From Arthrobacter sp. Leaf337 (GTDB lineage Bacteria > Actinomycetota > Actinomycetes > Actinomycetales > Micrococcaceae): a stretch of 38,733 bases of DNA. The DNA is taken from contig NZ_LMPC01000001.1 in NCBI RefSeq assembly GCF_001423745.1, positions 632,833 to 671,565 on the forward strand, written 5' to 3'. Each line of letters opens with the position of its first letter. Position 1 is the stretch's first letter. Positions 23,060 to 34,260 of the stretch are shown here, one piece after another. Position numbers and translations under genes: made by a program. Below the pieces are notes generated by a model. The model saw only the letters and a program-made list of their open reading frames with translations. It was not told the DNA's origin and ran no database searches.

Positions 23060-23093
23060 AGTACGACGGCGGGCAGTCACCCGCCGTCGTACT
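23060..23093 (-). other. rpoB-rpoC intercistronic hairpin
   Basis: A perfect 14-bp stem, AGTACGACGGCGGG (23060-23073) with CCCGCCGTCGTACT (23080-23093), has a six-base loop and starts one base after the rpoB stop. No T-run follows, so it is not a standard terminator. It could be an RNase III-type processing site or a transcript stabiliser. Confidence 0.65.
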
Positions 23094-23094
23094 G

Positions 23095-26610
<3,516 letters not shown>

Positions 26611-26699
26611 GAGGGATCCTTCCACAGACCTTCAGGCGTTTTCAGATCTCCCCCGTTGCAAGCCCTGCAGAATGACTCCGCAGCGCTACCAGTCCGGTT

Positions 26700-26796
26700 C
26701 CGCTATATGACCCGGGGCCCAGGCTGTTCATGTTGGTGCACGTCTCGGACGGCACGTCGATGGAACAGCTGCTAGGCAAAGCCCACCGCTATATGA
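26700..26796. repeat. 11-bp direct repeat in the rpoB leader
   Basis: CCGCTATATGA occurs at 26700-26710 and again at 26786-26796, 86 bases apart, between the candidate rpoB promoter and the gene. Read on the minus strand it is TCATATAGCGG. It could be two binding sites in the leader, or chance; no hairpin links the two. Confidence 0.5.
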
Positions 26797-26853
26797 AGGC
26801 TGAAGGTAAACAGGGAAGACGCAAATATCTACGATACGGCAAAGCGGCGCGCG

Positions 26854-26882
26854 TGTCTACCCCACTTCCTCGGTTATTGCAA
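26854..26882 (-). promoter_or_regulatory. candidate rpoB promoter
   Basis: On the minus strand TTGCAA (26882-26877) and TAGACA (26859-26854) are 17 bases apart. This would leave a leader of about 235 bases before rpoB. The box lies about 30 bases beyond the end of the lipoprotein gene upstream. The 302 bases 26611-26912 hold no gene that I can support. Confidence 0.55.
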
Positions 26883-26912
26883 GCACCGTTGCCGGAGGCA
26901 CCTAGTTGGGTT

Positions 26913-27374
26913 CTACAGCGTGAGGGTCACGCCCTCGGCGGTGCAGGCGCCGGCGTTGGCAAACACGGCATCCCGGATGGCGTCCTTGGCGGCCTGGCTA
27001 ACCGGGTCGCCGGTTTCGATCTCCGAGGCCTGGTCCAGGGCGAGGACAGCCATCGATGTGAACAGCCCCTTCAGGTTTCCGGACACTCTGTCCTTGGCGT
27101 CGGCCGCCGCCAGGTAGACGTCCTCCTGGGCATTGGAATCCCTCCCGGCCGCCCGGTACTGCACGTAGAGGGAGTTGAACTTCTCACAGGCCTCTTTCAC
27201 GCCGAGAACTCCGGGATCGGATGCTTCGGAAGGGCGCGACGGCGATACCTGTGAAGGTGCGGGAGAAGCCGCGGCACTGGACGACGTCGTGCTTTCCGGC
27301 GCGGGAGTGGAGACGCTGCAAGCGGTGAGTCCTGCAAAGCTTGCCACGGCTGCCATCGCGAGGATTTTTTTCAA
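26913..27374 (-). CDS. small secreted lipoprotein of unknown function
   Basis: Start chosen at TTG 27374, which follows GGGAG by seven bases and gives MKKILAMAAVASFAGLTAC: a basic start, a hydrophobic run and a lipobox LTAC with Cys19. A longer frame to 27503 would bury the signal peptide. The mature part opens with a Ser/Thr/Pro/Ala linker (20-53) that would span the cell wall. A helical domain of about 100 residues follows, with KEACEKFNSLYVQYRAAGRD and a second cysteine near the end (NAGACTAEG); these two cysteines could form a disulfide. I do not recognise a named domain. It lies just upstream of rpoB on the same strand but probably has its own transcript. Confidence 0.75.
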   Translation of the reverse strand: MKKILAMAAVASFAGLTACSVSTPAPESTTSSSAAASPAPSQVSPSRPSEASDPGVLGVKEACEKFNSLYVQYRAAGRDSNAQEDVYLAAADAKDRVSGNLKGLFTSMAVLALDQASEIETGDPVSQAAKDAIRDAVFANAGACTAEGVTLTL

Positions 27375-27579
27375 GATACTGCTCCCTGTGTTTTGCTGCC
27401 GTTGTGCGTTTGTCGTCGCCGTCCACCCTACGCAGCCGTTTCCTGTACCGCACGTCGGCCGGATGGGCAGCAGTCCCCATGAGGGGTGGAATGGACCCCG
27501 CACCGAAGGCGTTTAATGGATAGGTGATCCGGCTCACGATAGCCTTGGCCTACATCGTCACAGATCGGAAGAGATAACC
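27375..27579. promoter_or_regulatory. divergent lipoprotein / thiolase region
   Basis: This 205-base spacer must hold promoters for both genes. TAGGGT near 27422-27427 (minus) is a possible -10 for the lipoprotein gene. GGAAGAG, six bases before the thiolase ATG, is its ribosome-binding site. No operator-like palindrome is clear to me. Confidence 0.3.
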
Positions 27580-28779
27580 ATGAGCAACTCCCCAGACAAC
27601 AACGATGTTGTCATCCTCGCTGCGGCACGTACGCCGCAGGGCCGCCTCAACGGCCAGTTGGCCAGCTTCACGGCGGTGGAACTCGGGGCGCATGCCATCA
27701 AGGCGGCCCTCGCCGCAAGCGGCGTCGGCGCCGACAAGGTGGATGCGGTCATCATGGGCCAGGTGCTGCAGGCAGGAGCCGGCCAGAACCCGGCACGGCA
27801 GAGCGCCATCGGCGCCGGCATCGGCTGGAATGTCCCCACTGTCACCATTAATAAGGTGTGCCTTTCCGGCCTGACGGCCGTCATCGACGCCGCCCGCATG
27901 ATCCGCAGCGGTGATGCCGCCGTCGTCGTCGCCGGCGGGCAGGAATCAATGACCCGGGCCCCGCACATCCTGCCGGGTTCCCGGCAGGGCTGGACCTACG
28001 GGACCGTCCAGGCACTGGACGTGGCAGCGCATGACGGCCTGACGGATGCCTTCGACGGACAGTCCATGGGACTGTCCACCGAAAGCAAGAACCTGGTCCT
28101 CGGCATCGACCGGGCGTCCCAGGACAACGTGGCGGCCCAGTCGCACCAGCGTGCCGCGCTGGCGGCCAAGAACGGCGTCTTCGACGACGAGATCGCTCCC
28201 ATCAGCGTCAAGCAGCGCAAGGGCGATCCCATTGTCGTCTCAGAAGACGAAGGCGTGCGCCCCAACACGACGGTCGAGTCGCTGGCCGGTTTGCGCGCGG
28301 CCTTCGTCAGCGACGGCACCATCACGGCCGGCAACTCTTCTCCCCTCTCCGACGGGGCTTCGGCACTGGTGCTGACCACGCGGAAATTCGCGGAAGACCA
28401 CGGCCTGGACTACCTGGCGGTTGTCGGCAAGCCGGGCCAGGTCGCGGGGCCGGACAACTCGCTGCATTCGCAGCCTTCCAATGCGATCAGGAATGCCCTC
28501 GACCGGGCGGGGTGGACCACCGAGGACCTCGACTTCATTGAGATCAACGAAGCCTTCGGTTCGGTGGCAGTCCAGTCCCTCAAGGACCTCAAGTACCCGC
28601 TGGAGAAGTGCAACATCCACGGCGGCGCCATCGCCCTGGGCCACCCGATTGGAGCGTCCGGTGCGCGCTTGGCCGGGCATGCCGCCCATGAACTGAAACG
28701 CCGCGGCACGGGAAAGGCCGCCGTATCCCTGTGCGGCGGCGGCGGGCAGGGCGAAGCCCTCCTGCTGTACCGGGACTGA
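27580..28779 (+). CDS. acetyl-CoA C-acetyltransferase (thiolase)
   Basis: Condenses two acetyl-CoA to acetoacetyl-CoA, or runs the reverse cleavage in fatty-acid and ketone breakdown. The product has 399 residues. The acylated cysteine is Cys94 in NKVCLSGLTAV; GGQESMTRAPH follows; the C-terminal catalytic His355 (GGAIALGHPIGASGAR) and Cys385 (SLCGGGGQGEA) are intact, and NEAFGS supports the thiolase fold. No regulator, CoA-transferase or reductase gene is beside it, so its pathway is open. A deacylase gene follows after two bases, apparently co-transcribed. Both run against the surrounding ribosomal genes. Confidence 0.93.
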   Translation: MSNSPDNNDVVILAAARTPQGRLNGQLASFTAVELGAHAIKAALAASGVGADKVDAVIMGQVLQAGAGQNPARQSAIGAGIGWNVPTVTINKVCLSGLTAVIDAARMIRSGDAAVVVAGGQESMTRAPHILPGSRQGWTYGTVQALDVAAHDGLTDAFDGQSMGLSTESKNLVLGIDRASQDNVAAQSHQRAALAAKNGVFDDEIAPISVKQRKGDPIVVSEDEGVRPNTTVESLAGLRAAFVSDGTITAGNSSPLSDGASALVLTTRKFAEDHGLDYLAVVGKPGQVAGPDNSLHSQPSNAIRNALDRAGWTTEDLDFIEINEAFGSVAVQSLKDLKYPLEKCNIHGGAIALGHPIGASGARLAGHAAHELKRRGTGKAAVSLCGGGGQGEALLLYRD

Positions 28780-28781
28780 AC

Positions 28782-29288
28782 GTGGCCTCTTCCGCGGACG
28801 CGGCGGGCAACGCTGACAGCGGCGTCGGCAGGGAGCGCTTCCTGCGCGACGCCGCTGCGCGCGGGCTCGACGTCGAAATAGTGGAGCGGCTCGCAGCGAA
28901 GAGCCTTGAGGAGGCCGCTGGCATCCTGGGCATTACGCCAGCGGACATTGTGAAGTCCCTGGTGGTCAAGCACAAGGACGGCAGTTTCCTGTTTGCCCTG
29001 GTACCCGGCGACCGGCAGATCTCCTGGCCCAAACTGAGGGGGCTGGTGGGCGTCAACAAGCTCTCGCTCCCGCCGGCGGATGTCGCGCTGGAAGCCACCG
29101 GCTATGAACGCGGCACCATCACCCCGCTGGGGAGCACCAGGGCGTGGCCCGTCTACGCGGACGCGACAATCGCGGGGCGGAGGATTTCCATGGGGGCCGG
29201 GCAGCACGGCTACAGCGCCTTCGTGGATGCCGACGCCCTGACCACGGCGCTGGGCGCCGTGGTCGCGGACATCAGCGACCCTGCCTAG
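28782..29288 (+). CDS. ybaK: YbaK/EbsC-type aminoacyl-tRNA deacylase
   Basis: Hydrolyses misacylated tRNA, in E. coli Cys-tRNA(Pro). GTG at 28782, two bases after the thiolase stop, gives 168 residues. The YbaK/ProX domain occupies most of the protein: VKSLVVKHKDGSFLFALVPGD with the probable catalytic lysine, then ISWPKLRGLVGVNKLSL and the loop GTITPLG (GxxxPxG motif). The first 17 residues are an alanine-rich lead, so a start nearer RERFLRDAAARG is possible. The gene end overlaps by 17 bases with a decayed open frame on the other strand. Assignment to the Cys-tRNA(Pro) subtype is by similarity only. Confidence 0.82.
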   Translation: MASSADAAGNADSGVGRERFLRDAAARGLDVEIVERLAAKSLEEAAGILGITPADIVKSLVVKHKDGSFLFALVPGDRQISWPKLRGLVGVNKLSLPPADVALEATGYERGTITPLGSTRAWPVYADATIAGRRISMGAGQHGYSAFVDADALTTALGAVVADISDPA

Positions 29289-29505
29289 GTGTGTTGCTGA
29301 GGATTCGCACCACTGAGGGAATGACCGTCAACGGTTGGCCGTTGACCACCAGCCGCCAGTCGCTCAGACTGAACAGCGCCGCGTCAAGGGTGCGCGTGTT
29401 CGCTGCGCCGCATTCAGCCCGCATAGCCTTGATGAGGGCGGAGGCCTGGGCGATGCCGATCTTGTTGCCGGCAGCGTCGGCGTCGTTGGTGTCTGTTTTT
29501 GAACT
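29272..29505 (-). pseudogene. unidentified open frame, probably a gene remnant
   Basis: An open minus-strand frame of 77 codons runs from an upstream stop at 29506-29508 to TGA at 29272. It reads TDTNDADAAGNKIGIAQAS, then ALIKAMRAECGAANTRTLDA and ALFSLSDWRLVVNGQPLTV. Roughly three quarters of third-codon positions are G or C, as in real genes here, yet the only ATG (29424) would leave 50 residues and no ribosome-binding site is evident. It looks like the C-terminal end of a protein whose start is lost. I do not recognise the family. It fills most of the gap between the deacylase gene and the rplL terminator. Confidence 0.35.
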
Positions 29506-29527
29506 TCACCGGTTGTTGGTGCGGGCC

Positions 29528-29553
29528 GTTCGTAGGGGCTGTTCGTGGGGGCT
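29528..29553. repeat. 13-bp tandem repeat
   Basis: GTTCGTAGGGGCT and GTTCGTGGGGGCT stand head to tail with one mismatch, followed by a partial GTTAGTG. They lie between the rplL terminator and the decayed frame; no function is apparent. Confidence 0.6.
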
Positions 29554-29576
29554 GTTAGTGCGGCCCCGGACGCAGA

Positions 29577-29606
29577 AAACCCCGCCCACCGGAGTGGACG
29601 GGGTTT
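29577..29606 (-). terminator. intrinsic terminator after rplL
   Basis: AAACCCCGCCCAC (29577-29589) pairs with GTGGACGGGGTTT (29594-29606) with one mismatch and a four-base loop, and TTTT follows on the minus strand. It lies 17 bases after the rplL stop and separates rplJ-rplL from rpoB-rpoC, which are joined in E. coli. Confidence 0.85.
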
Positions 29607-29623
29607 CCGTGAAGCAGCGTGAG

Positions 29624-29998
29624 TTACTTGAGGGTAACGGTGGCGCCGGCAGCTTCGAGCTGCTCCTTGGCCTTCTCGGCAGCTTCCTTGGTGACGCCTT
29701 CGAGGACGGCCTTCGGAGCGCTGTCAACAACGTCCTTAGCTTCCTTGAGGCCCAGGGAAGTGATTGCGCGAACTTCCTTGATCACTGCGATCTTCTTGTC
29801 GCCAGCAGATTCGAGAACGACGTCGAATTCAGTCTTCTCTTCAGCTTCTTCAGCAGCACCGGCAGCGGGGCCAGCAACGGCAACAGCAGCAGCGGTAACT
29901 TCGAAGGTCTCTTCGAAGAGCTTGACGAACTCGGAGAGCTCGATGATGGTCAGTTCCTTGAAAGCTTCAATGAGCTCTTCGTTGGTGAGCTTCGCCAT
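29624..29998 (-). CDS. rplL: 50S ribosomal protein L7/L12
   Basis: Stalk protein that recruits the translational GTPases, present in several copies bound to L10. The product has 124 residues: N-terminal dimerisation domain [22 protein letters not shown], an alanine-rich hinge near 35-52, and the C-terminal domain [21 protein letters not shown] with [20 protein letters not shown]. The ATG at 29998 is 78 bases after rplJ. Confidence 0.98.
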   Translation of the reverse strand: MAKLTNEELIEAFKELTIIELSEFVKLFEETFEVTAAAVAVAGPAAGAAEEAEEKTEFDVVLESAGDKKIAVIKEVRAITSLGLKEAKDVVDSAPKAVLEGVTKEAAEKAKEQLEAAGATVTLK

Positions 29999-30076
29999 GG
30001 TGTGGCGTCCTTCCTATAGGTGGTGCTTGGCGGCCTGGGCCGTTGTCCTCGCACCGGAGTCTGGTCTAAAAGAGAG

Positions 30077-30667
30077 TTAGTTCTCTTCGGTGGCTGCGGC
30101 TTCGGCCGGAGCTTCGGTCTCTGCTGCTTCTGCGGCCGGTGCTTCTTCAGCGGCGGGCGCTTCGGCAGCTGCCGGTGCACCGTTCTCTTCTTCAAGCTTG
30201 AGGCGCAGGGCGTCGATGATGCGTGCAGCAGCGGCAGCAGGAGCCTTGAGGATGCCTGCAACCTTGGCGAGCTGCAGCTCGCGGGACTCGAGTGCTGCCA
30301 GGGCAGCAACTTCGCTGGCGTTCAGTGCCTTGCCCTCGAAGTAACCGGTCTTGATAACCAGCTGCTTGTTGGTCTTGGCAAAATCCGTCAGGCTCTTGGC
30401 AGCCGCAACTGCGTCACCCTTGATGAACGCGATTGCAGTGGGGCCGGCGAGCTGGCCGTCGAATGCTTCGACACCAGCTTCCTTGGCTGCAATGGCGGTC
30501 AGGGTGTTCTTGACGACCGAGAACTTGGTGTCCTGGCCGAGAGAAACACGCAGCTGCTTGAGCTGTGCAACAGTGAGCCCACGGTATTCGGTCAGGACAG
30601 CGGCGTTCGATTCCTTGAAATCGTTTGTGATCTCAGCTACTGCTGAAACCTTTGCAGGCGTTGCCAT
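30077..30667 (-). CDS. rplJ: 50S ribosomal protein L10
   Basis: Stalk base protein that binds 23S rRNA and carries the L7/L12 dimers; it normally represses its own operon by binding the leader. The product has 196 residues. The core includes FKESNAAVLTEYRGLTVAQLK near 17-37 and a helical L12-binding region at about 135-165. The last 35 residues are an alanine/glutamate/proline tail. The ATG at 30667 has GGAGGG six bases ahead. A long leader with an attenuator-type hairpin lies upstream. Confidence 0.97.
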   Translation of the reverse strand: MATPAKVSAVAEITNDFKESNAAVLTEYRGLTVAQLKQLRVSLGQDTKFSVVKNTLTAIAAKEAGVEAFDGQLAGPTAIAFIKGDAVAAAKSLTDFAKTNKQLVIKTGYFEGKALNASEVAALAALESRELQLAKVAGILKAPAAAAARIIDALRLKLEEENGAPAAAEAPAAEEAPAAEAAETEAPAEAAATEEN

Positions 30668-30922
30668 AACCCTCCTTCCGGGGATAGTGCCGGTATTCCG
30701 GGTCCCCGCTCAAGGTGAGCTAAAACTAAAAAACGCCCCGCGCAGATGCACGGGGCTTGGCTCAACACAGTTCAAACCGCGGAGCCTTGCTTCGTTCACC
30801 TGCGCCGGCCGCCCTATGTTCAGGGTCCTTCGTCCGGAAACCCACTGGCTCTCCCGCACACAACTGCAGAATTGAGCGATGCTCAGGAGAGTGGATTTCC
30901 AACAACCGACGGTCTTTGGTAG
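30668..30922 (-). ncRNA. ribosomal protein L10 leader
   Basis: The leader of about 250 bases before rplJ contains ACCAAAGACCG near its 5' end, as in the L10 leader class of other actinobacteria, and several GC stems. In that class L10(L12)4 binds the leader and represses rplJL. The attenuator hairpin near 30735-30756 belongs to it. Assignment rests on position, layout and the short motif, not on a covariance search. Confidence 0.65.
30728..30756 (-). terminator. attenuator hairpin in the rplJ leader
   Basis: On the minus strand GCCCCG (30756-30751) pairs with CGGGGC (30740-30735) and a run of six T follows (30733-30728). Lying 60-90 bases before rplJ inside its leader, it is a terminator the operon must read through. 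Confidence 0.75.
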
Positions 30923-30926
30923 TTCA

Positions 30927-30956
30927 AGCTTACGGGCAAGGCGGCCCGTACTCCAA
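30927..30956 (-). promoter_or_regulatory. candidate rplJ-rplL promoter
   Basis: TTGGAG (30956-30951) and TAAGCT (30932-30927) are 18 bases apart on the minus strand. Transcription would begin near 30920, at the start of the leader. The acetyltransferase gene stop is only ten bases upstream. Confidence 0.55.
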
Positions 30957-30966
30957 ATCGGGCAGC

Positions 30967-32091
30967 TCAGCTGCTGCTGGGCCCGAGGTCCGGGAGGTCC
31001 TTCTGCCAGATCCCCGTGACTCCTGCCGTTGTGAACCCCAGCTGCTGGTTGACCTTGAGCAGGTATCGGTTCTCCGGAGCGTTCCAGGTGTAGATAACCC
31101 TGGCATCGGGGAACTGCTCGGTGAGCCGTTCCATGTTTGCCACCTTGATCAGCAGGCCCAGCTTGTTGCCCCGGTGTTCCTGCATCACCACCGTGTCGTC
31201 CTGGAACACGACGTCCTGCCGCTGGGAAAGAACGCTGATGGTGGTCAGCCCCACCAGCATCCCGGTGGCGATATGTTCGACGGCGGTGACCACCGTGCGC
31301 CGGCCCTGCGCAATGGTGGCTTCTTCCGCCTTCCTGATCATGGCGCCGTCGAACACCATCTGCTCTTCGGTCCTTGACGACGGTTCAGTGTCCTCGCCTG
31401 CCTGGTTTTCGAGGGCGGCCACCCCCTCCAGCCACTGGTCCGGGCACCGGTCCGTCCAGTGATGCAGCCGGTAGCGGCCCGCATTGGCCTGCTCCGCTTC
31501 GTCCGCCAGCTCCGCGACCAGCTTGGTGTCAAGCGGCAGCAGGCACGAGCTGAACTGCTCGATGTGCTGCAGGGTGTAGCCGGTCTTGCGGGCAAACTCC
31601 ACTTCCCGGCTTCCCATCGGAACGAAGCCCAGGCCGGAGCCCGGGACCAACTGGTCATCGACCGCGCTGTTCAACGAGACGCCAGGATGGTTGGTGTCGA
31701 TCAGGATCGACGTCCGGCCTTCGGCTCGGGCAAACTGCTCTGCCGCTTCCAGCAACTGGCGTCCCACTCCCTGGCGCTGGAACTCGGGCAGGATGTCCAG
31801 CGTGAATTCCGCGAGGTCCAGGTTATCGGCCAGAGGCAGGGCGATGTCTGCCGTGCCCACAATTTCGCCGTCCACCCTGGCAACGAGGATGATCTGGCGT
31901 TCATACGGGTCGGCAAGTTCCAGGAGCTTTTCCAGCGGGGTGTAGGCCAGATCGTCACTCCCCCATGTCTGCATCCGCACCTTCCGGCTCACTTCGACGG
32001 CGGCCAGGAAATCGTCGCTGTCGGGCCCGTCGAGGGAATCGGGAATCCAGAGTTGTTCGATCCGTACGTCTTTAACCATAGAGGGCGTCAT
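30967..32091 (-). CDS. two-domain GNAT family N-acetyltransferase
   Basis: Transfers an acetyl group from acetyl-CoA to an unknown amine. ATG at 32091 gives 374 residues. The N-terminal GNAT domain includes ILVARVDGEIVGTADIALP and the acetyl-CoA loop QRQGVGRQLLEAAEQFA near 105-121. The C-terminal domain has TVVMQEHRGNKLGLLIKVAN (R-G-x-x-L-G loop) and YTWNAPENRYLLKVNQQLGF near the end. The duplicated architecture resembles mycothiol-synthase-like and other actinobacterial tandem GNAT enzymes, but the substrate cannot be named. The ATG overlaps the stop of a remnant of a paralogous gene (ATGA). GTG at 32109 is another possible start. Confidence 0.85.
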   Translation of the reverse strand: MTPSMVKDVRIEQLWIPDSLDGPDSDDFLAAVEVSRKVRMQTWGSDDLAYTPLEKLLELADPYERQIILVARVDGEIVGTADIALPLADNLDLAEFTLDILPEFQRQGVGRQLLEAAEQFARAEGRTSILIDTNHPGVSLNSAVDDQLVPGSGLGFVPMGSREVEFARKTGYTLQHIEQFSSCLLPLDTKLVAELADEAEQANAGRYRLHHWTDRCPDQWLEGVAALENQAGEDTEPSSRTEEQMVFDGAMIRKAEEATIAQGRRTVVTAVEHIATGMLVGLTTISVLSQRQDVVFQDDTVVMQEHRGNKLGLLIKVANMERLTEQFPDARVIYTWNAPENRYLLKVNQQLGFTTAGVTGIWQKDLPDLGPSSS

Positions 32092-32189
32092 TCCAGTCGT
32101 TTCTGCCACTCACCTTCAAAGCCGGCGGGCTTGAATCCAAGCGAAATATTAATCGCCAGCATATGCCGGTTTTCGCTGGCGTTCCATGC
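32088..32189 (-). pseudogene. remnant of a GNAT acetyltransferase C-terminus
   Basis: About 30 codons read AWNASENRHMLAINISLGF then KPAGFEGEWQKRLE and a TGA. They match the very end of the neighbouring GNAT proteins (NAAENDHMLSINVVLGFRP, then AGYDGEWQK, upstream; NAPENRYLLKVNQQLGF downstream). The frame is that of the upstream gene after its stop codon; bases before 32189 have no similarity. No ribosome-binding site or start codon fits. It is the tail of a third paralogue whose body is gone. Confidence 0.7.
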
Positions 32190-32219
32190 CGTCGGCGACG
32201 GCGGTGATCGGCAGGCCGG

Positions 32220-32639
32220 TCACAGCGTCTTCTGCCATTCGCCGTCGTACCCCGCGGGCCGGAAGCCGAGCACTACATTGATGGACAGCATGTGATCGTT
32301 TTCCGCGGCGTTGAACGTGACAGTTCGCTCCACCTGGGGATAGCCGGCGAGCAGCCGCCGGATGTTGAGGATCTTGACCAGCATTCCCAGGCGGTGCCCG
32401 CGGTGGTGGCCGGCCACGAGGGTATCGTCCTGGTTGGCCAGCCACGGCTTCCCGTCCGACACTTGGAGGACTGTGTAAGCGGCCAGCTCTCCCGTTCCCA
32501 GATGCCGGGCACTTGCCACCAAGGAGCTCAGGCCGGCCTTCTTCCACGTGGTCTCCACGTGGCGGACGCGGGTCACGTCCCAGGTTTCCTCGTCGTAGTT
32601 GAGGGCGCCCACTGGCGTATCCGTGCTCATACGGGACAT
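32220..32639 (-). CDS. half-length GNAT acetyltransferase, C-terminal domain only
   Basis: From ATG 32639 (alternative 32630) the 139-residue product is MSRMSTDTPVGALNYDEET..., with TLVAGHHRGHRLGMLVKIL as the acetyl-CoA loop and NAAENDHMLSINVVLGF before the end. It matches only the second domain of the 374-residue paralogue 130 bases away. No clear ribosome-binding site is visible and the upstream bases lack a first domain. It may be a truncated, inactive paralogue or a working single-domain enzyme; I favour decay because a further remnant follows it. The rplA terminator lies about 100 bases upstream. Confidence 0.6.
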   Translation of the reverse strand: MSRMSTDTPVGALNYDEETWDVTRVRHVETTWKKAGLSSLVASARHLGTGELAAYTVLQVSDGKPWLANQDDTLVAGHHRGHRLGMLVKILNIRRLLAGYPQVERTVTFNAAENDHMLSINVVLGFRPAGYDGEWQKTL

Positions 32640-32740
32640 CAGGACGGCGAGTACGGCGCTGCATTCACGGGGACAGCCTAACCGGGGGCGGCCTCTCAGC
32701 CAACGGAGGTTCCGCCGAGCGAAAAGAGGTGGAGACGCAG

Positions 32741-32772
32741 AAAGACCGCCCCGCAACTGCGGGACGGTCTTT
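32741..32772 (-). terminator. intrinsic terminator after rplA
   Basis: AAAGACCGCCCCGCA (32741-32755) pairs with TGCGGGACGGTCTTT (32758-32772) with one mismatch and a very short loop. It lies 20 bases after the rplA stop and ends the tRNA-Trp/secE/nusG/rplK/rplA unit. The T-run is only three or four bases. Confidence 0.75.
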
Positions 32773-32791
32773 CATGCGGAACTGCTGAGGA

Positions 32792-33499
32792 TTAGACCTC
32801 GGTCAGGACCTTGGTGACGTTGGGGTCAACGGAGATGCCCGGGCCGAACGTGGTAGCCACGGTGGCCTTCTGGATGTAGCGGCCCTTGGAAGCGGACGGC
32901 TTCAGGCGAAGGACCTCTTCCAGTGCTGCTGCGTAGTTCTCGGCCAGCTTGATGGCGTCGAAGGAAACCTTGCCGATGATGAAGTGCAGGTTGGAGTGCT
33001 TGTCGACGCGGAAGTCGATCTTGCCGCCCTTGATGTCGTTGACAGCCTTGGTGACGTCGGGGGTCACGGTGCCGGTCTTCGGGTTCGGCATCAGGTTACG
33101 AGGACCCAGGACCTTACCAAGGCGGCCAACCTTGCCCATGAGGTCAGGGGTGGCGACGGCGGCGTCGAAGTCGGTCCAGCCGGCTGCGATCTTTTCGATC
33201 AGGTCATCGGAACCAACGAAGTCGGCGCCGGCAGCGATTGCTGCCTCTGCCTTGTCGCCCGTTGCGAAGACGAGGACGCGGGCAACCTTACCGGTGCCGT
33301 GGGGCAGGTTGACCGTGCCGCGGACCATCTGGTCAGCCTTGCGAGGGTCTACGCCCAGGCGGAAAGCGACCTCTACGGTGGCGTCGAACTTGGACGGGTT
33401 GGTGTCCTTGGCGAGCGTCACTGCCTCGAACGGCGCGTAGAACTTCTCCGCGTCGATCTTGGCGGCGGCTGCCTCATATGCTTTGCTGCGCTTTGCCAT
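32792..33499 (-). CDS. rplA: 50S ribosomal protein L1
   Basis: Forms the mobile L1 stalk that guides deacylated tRNA out; in E. coli it represses the L11-L1 operon. The chosen ATG at 33499 gives [19 protein letters not shown] and 235 residues, the family length; the frame is open to 33598 but the extra part is unlike L1. Signatures are [20 protein letters not shown] near 71-90 and [21 protein letters not shown] near 124-144. Confidence 0.97.
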   Translation of the reverse strand: MAKRSKAYEAAAAKIDAEKFYAPFEAVTLAKDTNPSKFDATVEVAFRLGVDPRKADQMVRGTVNLPHGTGKVARVLVFATGDKAEAAIAAGADFVGSDDLIEKIAAGWTDFDAAVATPDLMGKVGRLGKVLGPRNLMPNPKTGTVTPDVTKAVNDIKGGKIDFRVDKHSNLHFIIGKVSFDAIKLAENYAAALEEVLRLKPSASKGRYIQKATVATTFGPGISVDPNVTKVLTEV

Positions 33500-33697
33500 G
33501 CTGCTTATTCTCCTTGTGCAGTTGTGGTCTGCGGACCGCGCTGGGCCCTGCCACAGTTGGAATCCCGAACGGTCTTGTCCGGACCGGATGTCCAACATTT
33601 CAATGTTTAGGTGGTGCCGGTTGCCCGGCGGTGCTGTCCGCCGTCGTCATCGGTTTCTTACGTGTCCGAATGCCGACGCCGCATCAGCGGTGGGGAA

Positions 33698-34129
33698 TTA
33701 ACCCTCGACGGTGATACCCATGGAGCGGGCGGTGCCGGCGATGATCTTCGCTGCGCCTTCGAGGCTGGTGGCGTTGAGGTCTTCCATCTTGGTGGAAGCG
33801 ATCTCGTTGACCTGGGCCTGGGTCAGCTTGGCAACCTTGACGGTGTGCGGGGTAGCTGAACCCTTGGCGACGCCTGCAGCCTTTTTGATGAGCTCTGCAG
33901 CCGGCGGGGTCTTGGTGATGAACGTGAACGAGCGGTCTTCGTAGACCGTGATTTCAACAGGAATAACGTTGCCGCGCTGGGCTTCCGTCGCAGCGTTGTA
34001 CGCCTTGCAGAATTCCATGATGTTGACACCGTGCTGGCCAAGCGCAGGACCGATCGGCGGGGCCGGGTTAGCGGCACCTGCCTGGATCTGCAGCTTGATG
34101 AGGCCGGTGACCTTCTTCTTGGGAGCCAA
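33698..34129 (-). CDS. rplK: 50S ribosomal protein L11
   Basis: GTPase-centre protein, target of thiostrepton and needed for the stringent response through RelA. The product has 143 residues from TTG 34129 with AAGGA seven bases ahead. [24 protein letters not shown] with the conserved prolines is at 9-32, and the C-terminal rRNA-binding domain includes [29 protein letters not shown]. The 131-base gap after nusG shows no terminator. rplA follows 198 bases downstream. Confidence 0.97.
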
Positions 34130-34260
34130 TGTAGGGTCCTTCTCTCAATTTCGTCCTGGGACACAGGAGCGTGCCTCAGGTTGGTGGCCGCCATGGCGAG
34201 GCGACCGGCCGCTCACGGCTGCTAAGCGGGCAGCCCTGAGCGAATTCTGGTGGGGTGTTG

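Noticed and set aside
27375..27503. Longer start for the lipoprotein gene at 27503.
   Set aside because: It would place the signal peptide and lipobox in the interior of the protein; TTG 27374 has a good ribosome-binding site.
29289..30019. Plus-strand open frame running from the deacylase gene through rplL (about 29144-30019).
   Set aside because: It overlaps rplL and its terminator antisense and shows no family similarity.
33500..33598. N-terminal extension of rplA to 33598.
   Set aside because: The extra residues are unlike L1, and ATG 33499 gives the exact family length.
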